A stretch of 64,000 nucleotides of DNA from Caenorhabditis remanei. Its lineage: Eukaryota > Nematoda > Chromadorea > Rhabditida > Rhabditidae. The notes under the pieces are model-generated. The model was given only the letters and a program-made list of their open reading frames with translations. It searched no databases and was not told the DNA's origin. Below, piece by piece: positions 1 to 12,566 of the stretch; the first letter of the stretch is position 1, and each line of letters opens with the position of its first letter. The stretch spans positions 11,470,001-11,534,000 of the forward strand of contig NC_071332.1 of the NCBI RefSeq assembly GCF_010183535.1, written 5' to 3'. The translations under genes and the position numbers were made by a program.

Positions 1-1046
1 ATCACGTGAGACTTTGAACTTTCGTGAACTTTCACAAGATTGAAATCTTCATCACGAGTTACAGAAAATAGTATATAACAGATCGTTTTAAGACTCCGTT
101 TGGTGAAAATATGAGAGTCATGAATGTTTAATAATTTCAGCAATAATATAATCAATGAGTATTTCATGCCATATGGACTGGTACTGTCAGTCATTTATGT
201 CATCGTTCATATGATAATATGGTCACTTGTAAGTCACTCCGTTTTTTGAATCCACTTTTTGATTGAACTAGTTTTGTATTCATTATCAGTTCATTCAATC
301 CATAGTATTTAGATTTTTCTACAATTTCAGATTGATTACTTCTGCCTTCATTCTGCTCCCGAAATGCGAAATTACATCAGAGCTCCATTCAAGGAGCTTT
401 ACAATGAAAGCATTGATGATATCAATTTTGTCGCCGGCTTGTTTTCAGTTAGTTTTATTTGTTACCCCGTTCACCACAAATCATCTTCATATTCAAGGAA
501 ACATCCCCTGAAATAGTCCAGAGATCGTGGGCTGGAATACTATTGTTGACACTGATTGCCAGTTACTCAATGACGTTATACTTTGTGTTGGGTTACAAGG
601 TTCGTAGCTCTATCACAAGAAAATGAGAAACTTCCTCCTCATTCAGATTATCACTGGACTGAACATTGAGTCAATCACAATGAGCAAACAAACCACTCAA
701 ATGCAGAAACAACTTTTCAAAGCTCTGACTATTCAGACAATCATTCCAATTTGTGTCAGCTTCATGCCCTGTTCATTGAGTTTTTATGGAGCAGCACTGA
801 GAATCGATTTCGTGAAGTGAGGCTTCTTCATTCAGAATCTAAGGATTTAATTCGAATTTATTGGATTTCAGCTGGGTGTATTGGATATCTGCTATTGCTG
901 TTTCGATGTTCCCTTTCTTAGATCCAATGGCTATTATTTTCCTATTACCAGCACTTCGCCGACGTCTTGTCAATCCGCTCAATAAAGACAGAAATTCTGT
1001 TTCAGCTATTACTCATCAATATTCTGAGACACCAGTTGGAATCTAA
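1..1046 (+). pseudogene. Str-superfamily chemoreceptor, 3' part, probably frameshifted
   Basis: This is the C-terminal half of a nematode seven-transmembrane receptor. A likely donor at base 5/6 means the gene begins upstream of the window. Visible exons are about 141-228, 331-600, 648-807 and 872-1046. The last two encode a run starting QTTQMQKQLFKALTIQTIIP and then a TM7 with LDPMAII followed by LRRRL, which is the Str-type pattern (str/srd/srh/srj group; I cannot choose the subfamily). The third-to-last exon cannot be read in one frame. It starts as MRNYIRAPFKELYNE and reaches a TAG near 533, while the frame SPEIVQRSWAGILLLTL begins around 500, so at least one indel lies near 450-500. No donor/acceptor pair of normal length rescues it. 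It is therefore a decaying copy, or there is a sequence error. Confidence 0.6.
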
Positions 1047-1284
1047 TCTCTTATGGTTTTAGTTGCCGAGATGAATTTGCAATATACGCGAAATAATTTA
1101 TTTAAAAGAGACCTATTTTCTCAGAATGAGGAAAAAGGAAATCTATCTTATTGGAATGAACAATTACTATTGATGTAGTTTGTTGTAAGCAAGAAGAACT
1201 ATTTTAAAACTGAACATGAGATAAATACATGAATTGGTAAAACGAGTACTCTGAAAATGCAATAAACATTTGATTCCGCAAATT

Positions 1285-2257
1285 TCATAATTCGTTCATA
1301 AACTTGGTTCCTAACGAAGGAGAAGAAGGAGTTTCTGATGAAGAAGGTTGTTTCCTGACGGTGCTTTTTGGAGAACATATAGGCATTTTGAAGAATTTCT
1401 CTTTCATGAAAACACTCGAGCAATCAAGAAAAACTTCGTGGTTATCTGAACGCAAATTTCCGATTTTCGCTGATTGAATATTTTTCGGGAGGCTGTAAAA
1501 GACGTCTGAGTGAGCAAACCCATCGATTTTGTAGTCAGTTGGTGCATTATCGGTGTATTGGACACGGAAATTGACATCGAAATCGTTTGGCAAGGGACTC
1601 AAATTTTCCTTCGTGATTTTTTTAATACTGTTGATAATGCCCATGAATTGATCGTGAATCGTTTCGTTATTTGTATTTCCTATTTGATCGATTTTAGGCA
1701 ATCTCTTCCGAGTAGTCAGACGACCCTTTTGATTCTTTGTGCTGTAATGTGCTGCCACTCCGCCATTTTTCAAGTATTGAAATTTCATTGAGTGAACTTC
1801 AATCGCTTCTTTGTCGTCTTTCTCGTTACTGATCACCAAAGAAAGTTCTTTCAAATATTTCTCTTTGATAGCTCTTCCGCTCGAGCTCAGCATTCTGGCG
1901 ATCGTCAAAGATTTCGGATTCTTGACTCGCAGTCCCGTACACTTCACATCTTCTGAAAGAAATCTATGTAATAAGAAATCATGAGGAAAACTTGCTAGTT
2001 ATATTAGTTTTTGCAAAGTAATCTTTTGGAAGTATGGCTCTGCGACGAAGAATTTCAGAGAATGCTAGGAAAACTGCTCTCGCCATTATTCTCGATGATG
2101 TAACGGTATCGGAAGGATTTTCTGTGGAGAAGTAGAGCGATTTCTTAAAATATAATTGCATTTATCTCTCATAAAACTTTGAAGAGAAACTAACAGGGTT
2201 GATAACCGAATCTGCAGATTTATCGCCTGTCTCATTGGTATTATCTAGAGACGACAT
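1285..2257 (-). CDS. HORMA-domain meiotic chromosome axis protein (HIM-3/HTP-like)
   Basis: Three exons (2257-2195, 2143-1996, 1952-1285) join in frame to about 292 residues, close to the length I recall for C. elegans HIM-3. HORMA hallmarks are visible: the helix ILRRRAILPKDYF, the stretch KEKYLKELSLVIS followed by a MKFQY strand, and LSPLPNDFDVNFRVQY with DYKIDGF, which parallels HORMAD1 (LPND..., DYQPPGF). HORMA axis proteins load on meiotic chromosomes and bind short closure motifs to control pairing, synapsis and crossover. The Ser/Pro-rich C-terminal tail (SPKSTVRK, SSSETPSSPS) would be the place for phospho-regulation or a closure motif. Intron 2 only keeps frame if its donor is GC (GCAAGT). 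The first acceptor is a less common TTTTAAG. Assignment to a particular paralog is not possible here. Confidence 0.75.
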
Positions 2258-3656
2258 CTGTAAATGTAATCAATGTGAAGATTTGAAGTAAAATCAGAGG
2301 ACAAAAGAGGGCAAGAAGTTATTAAATCGCCGAAAAGCAGCGAAAGAATGAATTAATAGTGAAAGTATATATTGTTTGAACATCAAAAAAGTGACAAAAA
2401 TCACTTGGAATCATTCAAAAGCGACTCAACACTTGAGGTTTTAAATTTTTGCTGTCTAGGAAGTTGTTTCCGGAATTCTTTACGTTTTCCACGTGAACTA
2501 CACACTGGGAGTTTTCTCTTCCGCGAACAAATGAAAAGGAGGAAGTTCAAATCTGGTATTCTCTTTCCGTTGATTCCCGGAAACATTTTCTTTCACTTTT
2601 CCAGAGGAACATCATGTTTATTGATTTTGGAAGCGTGATTCTGGAAAAATATTAAATCTCGAACATATAAACAGACAATGGGTCTCTTTTAGAAGTGTGT
2701 AATCATTGTCTACTCAATTAATTGCAATTCACAGCACCCTGCACGGGGAACGCGCAAAAAAAAAACGAAAATTAGCCGTAGGGCACGTTCGCATTGTCTA
2801 CAGTAATACTCAACAGAAAGGGCAAAATTTTACTGAGTCGGGCACATAAAAGCGTGAATATCTCGATTTCCCAAAATTTGTTCTCAGAATGCATATCCAT
2901 TTCGTGTAAAGGAAGACTTTTTGTATAATTTTGTGAATTTTCATACTTTAATATTGCGTATTCGTGGTGCCGACTCGAGTTTTATGCAAAATCAGAATTC
3001 CAGCGGCGCCGAAGAAACCGAGTTTTTCAGTATTATTTCTGCTGGATTTTCAATTTTCGAAGTCGAAAATTGGTTTCTGAACAGAAACAAACCATAAAAT
3101 GAAGAAAAAATAGTGTAAAACCTCTGATTTTGCAAATTTTTCAATTTTTCGAAAATTCAAAAAATCTGATTTTTGCTAATAGCCGATTCTCAAGAGGAAT
3201 TGTTTTTCGATTTTTATGACTTTCTGATGGGGAATAATGCTGAAAATGTCAGAAAACCGCAAAACTATCCTGATTTCTCTAATCACTAAGCGAGAGAGTA
3301 TGCGAACGAGAGATACGCAGACAGAGGGAGGAATTTTGAAAGCTGTGCGCGTTTCGCGTTTTTTGCGAGCTTGTTCCTCGTGCAGGGTACTGTGCAATTG
3401 TTTGCTGAGAAACATGTTTTAAAAAAATCAAAATCAAGAAAAGAAAAATCAGAAAATCAAAAAAAAATAAAATCAAAAAACAAGAAAATCTATGTTTAAA
3501 CATTGAATTTCTTGTTTTTATTCCAATTGAAAACAGGGACCAGTTGAAAAATAACTAGTTTTATTCAACTTGCCTATGAAAGAAAGAAAATTAAAAATCA
3601 AATACCAGTAACAAAATGATAAAAGAACCCGGAGTATCCTTTGAATTTCAGTTAAA
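2258..3656. other. Intergenic stretch holding an inverted-repeat element
   Basis: No gene was found between the HORMA gene start and the 3' end of the DUF1647 gene. The two genes are both on the minus strand, so this is the promoter side of the HORMA gene. Its main content is the 2725-3400 element described separately. An A-rich tract (3420-3480) with repeated AAAATCA-like words follows it. Confidence 0.5.
2725..3400. mobile_element. 676-bp MITE-like element with imperfect terminal inverted repeats
   Basis: The ends are inverted copies. The left starts CAATTCACAGCACCCTGCAC, and the right, read on the minus strand, starts CAATTGCACAGTACCCTGCA. The similarity runs for roughly 45 bases with small gaps and ends in an A-run plus CG-rich words. 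There is no coding capacity inside. The right half has GAGAGAGTATGCGAACGAGAG-type sequence, a composition I associate with Caenorhabditis non-autonomous DNA elements. I could not identify a target-site duplication with confidence. The family name is unknown to me. Confidence 0.65.
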
Positions 3657-5649
3657 CTAGTAATGATTGTATGTTCTTGTAATTGATCCAACATCCATAA
3701 AGTAATGATTGTGGTTTCGGAACGAATTGAACATCAGTAAGTTGATTGATGATTGATCGTATCGGAAACATCCAGCATAGACGTCCCATGCGGGAATGAT
3801 ATCACATTTCAGTTTCGCTTTTGGGGGTTTCATACATTTTTCTTCCAGAGCACAGAGCGAATGCCTAAAACAACAGAAACAAATATATATTTAGGCACAA
3901 AAACCATACCATTTCAACATTTCCAATGTGAACGGTGTCCTGGCTAGATATACAAATGCTGCAGAAAGCTGTAGTCCTTTATCATTGTATTTCAAAGTGT
4001 CAATCCCAAACGTTGGGAAATAGTCAAGTAATCCTTTAAAAATTGAATAAGAATTTCCAGTTATTGTTTTGAATACCTTCAGTAAGAACTGCAAAGTTAC
4101 TGTGCGTGGAATTAACGAACATCATAACGGAAGATTTCTGTAAACTTTTGATTTATCGAAAATAAGTCATAATCTCATTCCCCAATCAATTCAAATCTTA
4201 CGTACCTTATCACAATCCACATTACCGAAACATGTTGCTATTTCTCCATAAAACTGATTCAATGGTTTCGGTTGTAACCATCGGAAATGGGAGTCAATCC
4301 ACCAAACATTTGAGTATTCTTTTATCGCTTCCTAAATTTGAATTGACTTTTTTCATGAAAAAGTTGAATGAAATTTACCGCTAAAAGTAATGCTTTGAAC
4401 CGATATTCCGCCCAATTCTGGACATATTCTGGATATTTCGAATAATCAAATTTACGAATTTCCACACTTGGCTCTTTTCCAAGTGTCTCGATTTGACTTC
4501 CAGACAAATCTAGTGAATAGAGAAGCATTTTCTGCATAGGCCAATGGCGTTTGATCGTTGCATACTGTAAATCGTAAAAGGAAGTGCGAAACGAAAAAGG
4601 GGCAGGTAATTTCTGGGTATGAAGTGTGTTTCTGCTCACTTTTTTATTTTCATCTCAAAAAAACACCTACCATTTCCTTGAAATTCCCGAAATGATTAGA
4701 AGATATGGCAGATACAAAAATGACATCTTTCTCGTTTCTTTCTGCCTTTGTCATATCAACCAGACTTTGTTCCGATGAATCGATCAGCTCTAAAATCATA
4801 TATTGAATTCATTTTAATACAGTAAATTTTAAAATATGGAAGGTGTCTCCATGAAAAATAACCCACTCAAATCTTCCAAAGCGCTCACATAGCTGCAGTT
4901 GAACTTCTTTCCGATCAGTGACGGGTTCTGAAAGTACACTTTTAGAATTCATATTTTAAAATATGACTTTTGGAGCGCGAGACAGAAAACCTTAATTGTA
5001 CCTTTGGGTTTCTATAGCAGAAATCATATGACTTCCTGGTCCGACTTGAGATACATTCACAGCTATTGTCAACTGATGGTGATTCCGAAGTTGTAGTTTT
5101 CGATTCTTTCGTGGTTTGCAAGAACTTGAATCTGATCTTCTCGGGAGCTTGGATATTTTGAGCTAGAGAGATCTCCACCGGAACGAGAGGCGTCTCGACC
5201 AACTGAATCTGCTTCGGAACAACAATTTCTTTTGTGACGTCTTCTAAACTTCTTCTTTTCTTCAAATTTTCATGAGTTTCGAGAAAGCCAGATTCTTCAG
5301 ATGTAGAAGTTTGAACAGGCGTTATTGGAGGATAACGAGATGTCTGAAACATAATTTCAGAATTACTAAAAACTTCAATATGCTCTCAATCAGCAGTTTC
5401 TGAGATCTGTCAATTCTGCTTTGGGTATATTCTTGTCGGGCAGAGCGCCATTTTCAGTTTAAAAACACGGAATCTACACAAAAAGTATTCCATGAGATTC
5501 AGAAAGATCTCTGATCTATTCAAAATACTACACAAGTTCTTCTGAATATTACATAAATCACATACCTGATCAGCTTTATAAAATAATAAAATCAATAGAA
5601 AGAAGCTGATTATTCCATAAATGAAAACATGCCTTCCTCGTGTTATCAT
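3657..5649 (-). CDS. DUF1647-type nematode protein, type II membrane
   Basis: Nine exons (5649-5566, 5343-5002, 4927-4867, 4789-4671, 4564-4379, 4331-4206, 4137-4077, 4033-3910, 3864-3657) join in one frame to about 436 residues. The N-terminus has one membrane segment (about residues 8-24, VFIYGIISFFLLILLFY), giving a type II topology. A low-complexity Ser/Thr/Glu stalk follows, then a globular region with IGKKFNCSY, YATIKRHWP, YPEYVQNWAEYRFKALLLA, WWIDSHFRW and a cysteine-containing C-terminal end. From memory this matches the nematode DUF1647 family (PF07801), which has a glycosyltransferase-like flavour but no proven reaction known to me. The topology fits a Golgi-lumenal protein. All eight introns keep phase, so the gene looks intact. 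Confidence 0.75.
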
Positions 5650-7521
5650 TGCGAAGAATTGAAATGTCTCCAGTTGTCAAAAAACGTTACCCGTTACTGT
5701 ATTCCCGCTTTCTTATCTCCACCTCGTTCTGAAAACGACGTTTCATAATGTTCAATGGAAACGCCCTGAAAGTGCATACGAAAGTTGTGTAGTCAGGGAG
5801 TGTACGAGGGCTCGACAATTCTCCAAAAAGTTAGAAAGATAAGGAAATAATGAGAAGAGATGAACAGTTGACTCTTTTACTTTTACTCTTTTTACTTTTT
5901 TCGGAGACTGGGAGACCGTGTACGAATGAAGTTTCTTAAAGAAAAATAGGTTTGGAGATATTGATAAATGTAAATGTAGTCGATTCTCAGAAATGTTACT
6001 ATCTAAAGTTGCCCACGTATTCATACGTGGTCATCGGGTTCTGATAAAATTAGAAGACAATAACACAATTTCTCACATTAAATATAAGTTATTTCAAGAA
6101 CAAAAGAATAAAATAGCGATAAACTTACGAAAAAGTCAAAAGCACAAACGCTAAAGCCAGAACTAACTCTGAAAACCAACCGGCCTCAGAAAACTACTAC
6201 TTACCACGTGGAGTACACGTGAATTCTTATTAGTAAACAGGAATTTTCATAAAGATTTTTTGGTGGTCCCAAGTCTTTGAATTGATACAGTATCCAATCA
6301 AGACGTTCGGAAAATCAAATTGAATACGCGTAGTGTGCTAGAATGTTATCAGATCACTATTCAACTTATTGATTTTTAAGACTTTATCGTGTTTGCATGA
6401 CTTATTTGTTCTATTTGCCTCACCGTTATATTGTGTTGTGCATAAAAATGAAACAGTACAATTCTATGATCAAATCTATGACTCTCTTCTGTTTGTCAAC
6501 TTTTTTGAATGAAGTAAAAGTTTCAGTTACCTCTTCAGATTTAAAATGAGGAAATGGTTCTTATTAGAAAAACGTTAAGGAACCTCTAACAAAATCCTCA
6601 AAAATATTTTATTTCGATTACAACTTGAAAAACGTTGAAAAATTTCCAAGAATGTGGGTGTTAAAAGTGTATTTCCCACAATGACATGATAGTTTTTCTG
6701 TCAAAAAAGGCCAAGAAGTTCTACATACTAAATGAATAATTCAACTTGGAAAAACTATTTTTCGCGAGAAAAGTGTGAAGAGAAAGACTTGACAAAAGTT
6801 TAAAAACGCTTCCGCTTTCGTCTAGTCCATTCTGAAGAATGAATAATTTCAGAAGGATTTTCTTTTCTCTTTGAAAATGACTTTTAGTCAAATGTAGTGT
6901 TACAGTATGTGGGTGTATGTGGGTGTTGAAGGAAACGGACAAACAGTCATACAGATGGACACGAACCACATTCATTTTTAGATTTCATGGAGTCTGCCAG
7001 AAAAGTTGGAAGCACCTTTATCATAGTAATAACAATCTTAGGATTTTAGCTCAATACTTTTTAAAATCATAACTGTTCCAAAGTTCTTGACAATTCTAGG
7101 ACCTTCTCTATATCCCCCACACCAGGCTCAAACTACAAACCGAACTTTTTCAACATTCCACTTGATCTTCTCCACATTTACAAGAATGCCTAAATTCAGT
7201 TTGTTTGCCCCCACCCATAAAGTTTGTTGCATTTTTCTTTTTCCAATCTTATGCAGATATTTATCATGCCACACCTACACAAAAACCTCTGGAAAAAGCA
7301 CGGAGAAGTAATAAAATGTTGCCAAAAAGTTGTGTTTACTCTCGTGCCATTTTCAGAACTTTAAGAGCAACTATTTCGTGAAGAAAACGATAAAAAATGG
7401 AACTGGTGGGTGGATGGAAAATGGACGAATAGTACCAAAGGTTAGGTAGATACGGTATAAAAAAGGGTAACCAACTACCATTTTCACGGTTTCTAACAAT
7501 TGTGAGCTGTTCTACCTCAAA
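5650..7521. other. Intergenic, no gene recognised
   Basis: This lies between two divergent genes (DUF1647 gene on minus, secreted protein gene on plus) and so holds both promoters. Only short open frames without family resemblance are present. A TATA-like GGTATAAAAAAGG occurs near 7453, about 70 bases before the start of the downstream gene. Confidence 0.5.
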
Positions 7522-8137
7522 ATGCTGAATCTTTTGGCTGTATGTTCTCTCTCACTTCTTCTAATTCCAACTGAACCATGTGCACCTGGATCTGGTACTC
7601 TGGGAACCAAAGCAACTTTTGAATACGAAATGTTCCCGCCAATTCCTTACACATATTTCTCAGCGAGCCCATATCCAGGGCAAATTGATGAGACTTTCGC
7701 AAACTATGAAGTGAAATCTGATGTTCAAAACTCGGTGAGTATGCTGCTGTTCATCAAATATGTCTGAAACGGCTTGGAATATAAATTTTCAGATTAACGA
7801 AGTACTTCAAGCCAACAGTATTCCAACAAATGATGTGAATCCACCAACCGTCCAATACACAGCTCCAGAGGCACAAATCTCTTCTGCACCAAATTGCACT
7901 TTGGACATTGCAAATCAAACACTTACGGCCAACGGTAGAGTCACTCATCTGTGCAAAGATGTCGATGGAAAAGCAACGGCAGAGCTGTTCCTTCGTCCTC
8001 TTGTTGTTCAGATCACTGCAGTTTCCGCAATTTATCAGAGTCAATGGACCGCATTGGCTAGTCAAGTGGCTGATAAATTGAGAACTAGAAGAAATGCTGA
8101 ATTCTATACTGATCCAATTGTTGTTGTCTCTAATTGA
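7522..8137 (+). CDS. Small secreted nematode protein, copy 1
   Basis: Two exons (7522-7734 and 7793-8137) encode 185 residues. The first 16 or so residues (MLNLLAVCSLSLLLIP) form a signal peptide, so the product is secreted. I do not recognise a named domain. It shares features with the next gene downstream: an aromatic/proline stretch (FPPIPYTYF against FAPLAYTYP), a two-cysteine core, and a C-terminal region with SQWTALASQVADKL matching NQWNKIARSVQQAL. The two are tandem paralogs. A TATA-like motif lies at about 7453. The two central cysteines (NCTLD and HLCKD) may pair. Function unknown. Confidence 0.75.
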
Positions 8138-8437
8138 GATCTCATTAAATTTAAATCTTGATTAAGTGAGCTGCTTCATTTTCTGCTATCTACTAATAAA
8201 TTTTTTTTAAACTTGCTCAATAATCTGTTTTTTCTTAAAAAAGGAAACACAATGCAACATTTTCGTGATGTAGACTAACATCTCTCACAACCAACAAGGT
8301 GTGGTCATTCTCATTTGAATAGAGAAGCAAAAAACAAATTTATGTTTGACCGTTTTACTACTATTTATCTAATAGTAACTTTAGATTTGGTATAAAAGAT
8401 GATTGAAGTAAGTGCATTTTTTAGTTTCCCTGGCATT

Positions 8438-9477
8438 ATGCATCTGAAATTGTATATTTTACTTATTATTTCTCCTGTATTAATATGGACATGCGGTTCT
8501 GATATAGCAGGTACCACATTTACATTTTTCAGATAGATTAGAACTAATTTTTCAGGCACCTCATCAAAATCGGCTGAATTCGGCATATCCTTCTTTGCAC
8601 CTTTGGCATACACGTATCCACCGGCGGATGTTGATCTTGTACCTGGACAATCACTGACTCTAGAACTTGCAAATCGTAGAGTCAAAACTGATTTAGACCT
8701 TGCTGTCGGTTGAAAAATAGAGTGAATAGAATAACATTCGCGATTTATAGATTTCTAAAGGTCTAACTGCCAATCAAATCTATCTCTACATTCCACCAAC
8801 TCTCAACTTCACATTCACCCCTCCAAGTGTCCAAATTGCTGATGGAGAAGTATGTGTAACAGACAACACATATATACAGATCTCTGGGACCGTGATCTAC
8901 AAATGCTCCATTGGAAACTCCGGAGCATCTACGAATATTCCAGTATCCGGGGCCACTGGAGCGCCAACAAATGCTCCAGTTTCTGGAGCGACTGATGTCA
9001 CCGAATCGCCAGTAACGGTATCTTTTAATTTTCGAAATGCATTAATCAAAATTAAACTTATTATCACTCTGATTTCTAAAAAAGAGAAAAAATAAGTTGA
9101 TTTTTGTTGAAGGCTCTTTTTTGAAAAGTTGCCAGGTTCCAAACTTCCTTTTTTAAGGACTCAACTGCCAGTTCAACATCAGTGCCAAGCACTAACACTC
9201 CTCCCGAACTGGTAGATAATGATGTCAGTTTTTGTCAATTTTGAACAAAAAACTAGTTTTCGGATATTTTCAGCGAGACAACTTCCATGCTCTCCCCCGT
9301 CGTCGTGCCTCATCTGGAGTCCGAGCTCATCCATTTGATCAGTCAATGACAGTAATTGCCACGACCAGTCAACCCTTGTATGAGAATCAATGGAATAAAA
9401 TAGCAAGATCAGTTCAACAAGCTCTAGAAGATAAGAAACTATTGTTCAATGACGACATTCAAGTTCTTTTACTCTAA
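8438..9477 (+). CDS. Small secreted nematode protein, copy 2 with Ser/Thr/Pro-rich insert
   Basis: Five exons (8438-8510, 8556-8708, 8761-9017, 9158-9223, 9274-9477) join in frame to about 250 residues. The signal peptide is MHLKLYILLIISPVLIWTCG. The fold region resembles copy 1, but an extra Ser/Thr/Pro/Ala segment lies between the core and the C-terminal block. It is made of repeated units such as NIPVSGATGAPTNAPVSGAT, followed by a second Ser/Thr exon. Such tracts are usually O-glycosylated. The copy then ends with NQWNKIARSVQQALEDK, aligned to copy 1. It could be an extracellular matrix or cuticle-associated protein; no specific role can be assigned. Confidence 0.7.
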
Positions 9478-9653
9478 ATTATCCTCATTTTTATAAGATC
9501 TTTTCCACCTCTTCTAATTCTCAAGTTTCTCTTCTGTCTTTCTACCTCATTATCCTTTTTTTTTTTCATGTTTTAATTTAATTTTCAAATATACGAAAAC
9601 AAAAAACTATGTACAATCGGAAAACCAAATCAACAAATAAACTTTTCTCTGCT

Positions 9654-11019
9654 TTATCCACTGTGTCCTTTTGTTTTTCCATTGTTTTCAAATCGATCGG
9701 AAAACTTGGCACGGACTATTTCATGGAACATTTCATAGCACGGTCCCGAATATCCTTTCACTTTCTGACGGAAGTTTCCAGCAGCACACATTTGATTGAA
9801 TACTCTGCAAGTTTATCATTTGTTTTCCAGGAAATTCTAAAGTTGTCTAATATTGCTACCTCGTAATAAATCCAGAGCATTTTGGGCATGATCCATCAAA
9901 ACAATGAAAAGCACAGTCTTGTCTGAGGCACTTGTTGATTTGGAAGATATCTTGATTCGACTCGGAAACACATTTCAATGCGCAGTCCATCAAAGTAGGA
10001 CATTCTGAAAAATAACACTTTTTGTTTCTCTTATCCAGGTGTCGGTGTATTCAGATTACCAGCTTATCTGGCATCTCTGTTATAGATATGTCAGCATCTT
10101 CCTATCATTACTTTTTCTATTTTCTCCTAACTAACCATTCGATGATTTCTCTCCCGACAAAATATCGACAATTTGTAATTTGGAAGTCAAACACAACGGG
10201 CAATCATTACACTCGTCCTGGCAACCAGTAGTGAAAATGCAACCATAATCAGTGTACTGAAAAAAAGAGAGATTGGGTGTGTCGCTTCGGTTTTTATTGA
10301 AGGAAGTGATTTCGAATGAGGGATTCTGGTGGTTGATACCTTATCAATATCATCGTACATTTGCGCAGAGATGTTCTTTCCGTCCACTAGTTTCGAGAGA
10401 ACGGGCAGCTGAAAGAAACACATTTTATTGGGATGGGTCACTCAATTAGTAGTTTTCAGATACAATGTTCCAAATATTTATTTTCCAAACATTTGGAATG
10501 TATTGCAGTTTCCCTAATTTTCACACTACACACATCAGAAGAGTTTTGTTGTTTTCGAATTGTGTTCTTCGCTGAATTTGTAATTTGAACTATTAAAACT
10601 ACTCGGATTTGTAATATTTCAACAAGTAAAAACATTTTCAAACACTAAACTAAACTTGTAAATAGTCGCTACTCAGTGAATGTTCACAACTTTTCTTAGA
10701 CAACATCTTAGGATCATAACACCAGGCGAGGTTCTTCTTTATTTAAGTAGATCTGTCTCTGTATTGGGTCTCAACAACTTGAATAAAAAGAAGAACAATT
10801 CAGACCCCAAAAGAAGAAGGTTTATCTTCTTAAAGGATTTCAGTTATTTCAACAAGAAACTCATCTGAAACTCTCAGTTATTTGCTGAAAACTCACATTG
10901 ACACACTTCTTTTGAATGGAACATTGCAACAAATCTCTGCATTGTTTGTTAATATTTGATACTCCCCAAGTGGTTGAAACTGCCAGAATCGACAGAACTA
11001 ATAAAAAGTCAGTTATCAT
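9654..11019 (-). CDS. Secreted cysteine-rich protein
   Basis: Five exons (11019-10897, 10408-10340, 10256-10136, 10004-9860, 9804-9654) join in phase to 202 residues. A signal peptide (MITDFLLVLSILAVSTTWG) is followed by a body with about 17 cysteines. They are grouped as CRDLLQC, CIFTTGCQDECNDCPLC, CPTLMDCALKC, CLRQDCAFHCF, CPKC and single cysteines near the end. The spacing suggests a disulfide-stabilised extracellular protein. I do not recognise the family. The gene runs opposite to the pair upstream (convergent, with 3' ends about 180 bases apart). The first intron (10409-10896) is unusually long for a gene this size. Confidence 0.7.
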
Positions 11020-12566
11020 TTCCTGCAATTTTCCATGAAGTTTGAAAGATAAGAGGGCTACAATGAAGTCGAGAAACGTCGGAATTTCAGAGTAAAATAA
11101 TTTTAATTTTCATAGATCAAAATCAGTCATTTTAGTGAATCAGCTGTTATCCTTTTGCTGATAATTGATAAGAAATTCGAACAAGAAATTGAAGAAAATG
11201 AGACTATAATGAAGTCAGGATGACAAAAAAGGTGTGAAATGGTTTCTTGATATTTCTGATAAAACATTTATGATCTTTTTGAAAATGAATCAAGGATACA
11301 ACGAAGTCTGACTATGAGAGTGATTTCAGAGCTAATCAGAATCCAGAAAAACCTGAAAACAAGCTGAACCAGAGACTTTACCTTAACATATTTCGAAGTT
11401 AGAAATGGAATTCCACGAGACTAAACAAAATGTTTTCAAACTAGAAACACAGAAAACTCATTAAAAAATCAAAACGGGCGGTGCCCTAATGAAGGGTTCT
11501 TCCATGATTACACTTTACCAAAAAATTGGGAAACGGGGAAAACAAAATAGTGAAATGGTCAGGTCGAGGAAGAAAGAAGGAGGAGGATAGACATAAAAAG
11601 ACGTTTTGTTTTCGTTCAAGGTTTTCATCTAACTGTTATCAGAAGATTGCGGAGGGGATACCTTCTTCAGTTAATTTCAAAGTAATATGATACCGTTCTT
11701 TTCATCTTTTTTTCTGATCTTTTCAATGGCAAATTTTTTTGTTTTCGAATGGAGGGATCAGTTTGTCATTGGCTCCAACTCCAACATAAACCTTCGATTT
11801 TTGAAATCTAACTTGTCATTCAAGACTCTTTACATGGATTCTCGACTAAAATAACAAGTCGAAACAAAGAAAAGCATTGAAAAAGACGTTATCTCAAAAC
11901 AACACAAATGGTTTTGGACAATACGAGAATCGAAAGAAACTTGTGCTGATGGACATTTGTATTTTCCCAATCAAAAGAAAAAAATAGATTTGGCATCAGA
12001 AGAGAAACGGGATATCCTCTATCTATCTATTGCATAACATAACAAGTGTTGGTGTTTTTGGCAGAAAGAGAGATGAAGATCCAGTCTAAAGTGGGAATTG
12101 ATGATCATTATCATTTGAAACGAGACAACATCTTGCACGCGTTTCACGCCTTTTACGGGATCCATGTGATGTAATTTGGTAATTGAAAACGGATCGAATT
12201 GAGAAATTGAAAAAATTTAGTCTGTCTAAGATCAAGGAAGATCAAGATGATGAGATGAAAAATCTGAAAGTGATCCACTTTTTGAACTGTTCGAAATCTG
12301 AGCAGCTAACCACTCTGCTTTCTCTGATGCTTTGTATTGGTTTCTAAACTTTGAACGCAATCAATTGAAACGAAAACAACGAAATAGAATGAATAACCTT
12401 CAATTTGTAGTAAACCGTCCAATCGAGACAACACCAAACTATACAGAAAACGAGATCCTTCTACATTTTTCTCTCCCCCACAGAAAGATTGAAATCAGAA
12501 AAATTTCGGGTGTGGAGGTTCTTCGTTTCCGCATTTTTTTTTCAATTCGAAAGTCTACTGAAATGT
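11020..12566. other. Intergenic, nothing recognised
   Basis: About 1.5 kb between two minus-strand genes. Short open frames only. A word of the type ACAATGAAGTC recurs near 11060, 11207 and 11298 within otherwise A-rich sequence, which hints at an old degenerate tandem repeat. Confidence 0.35.
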
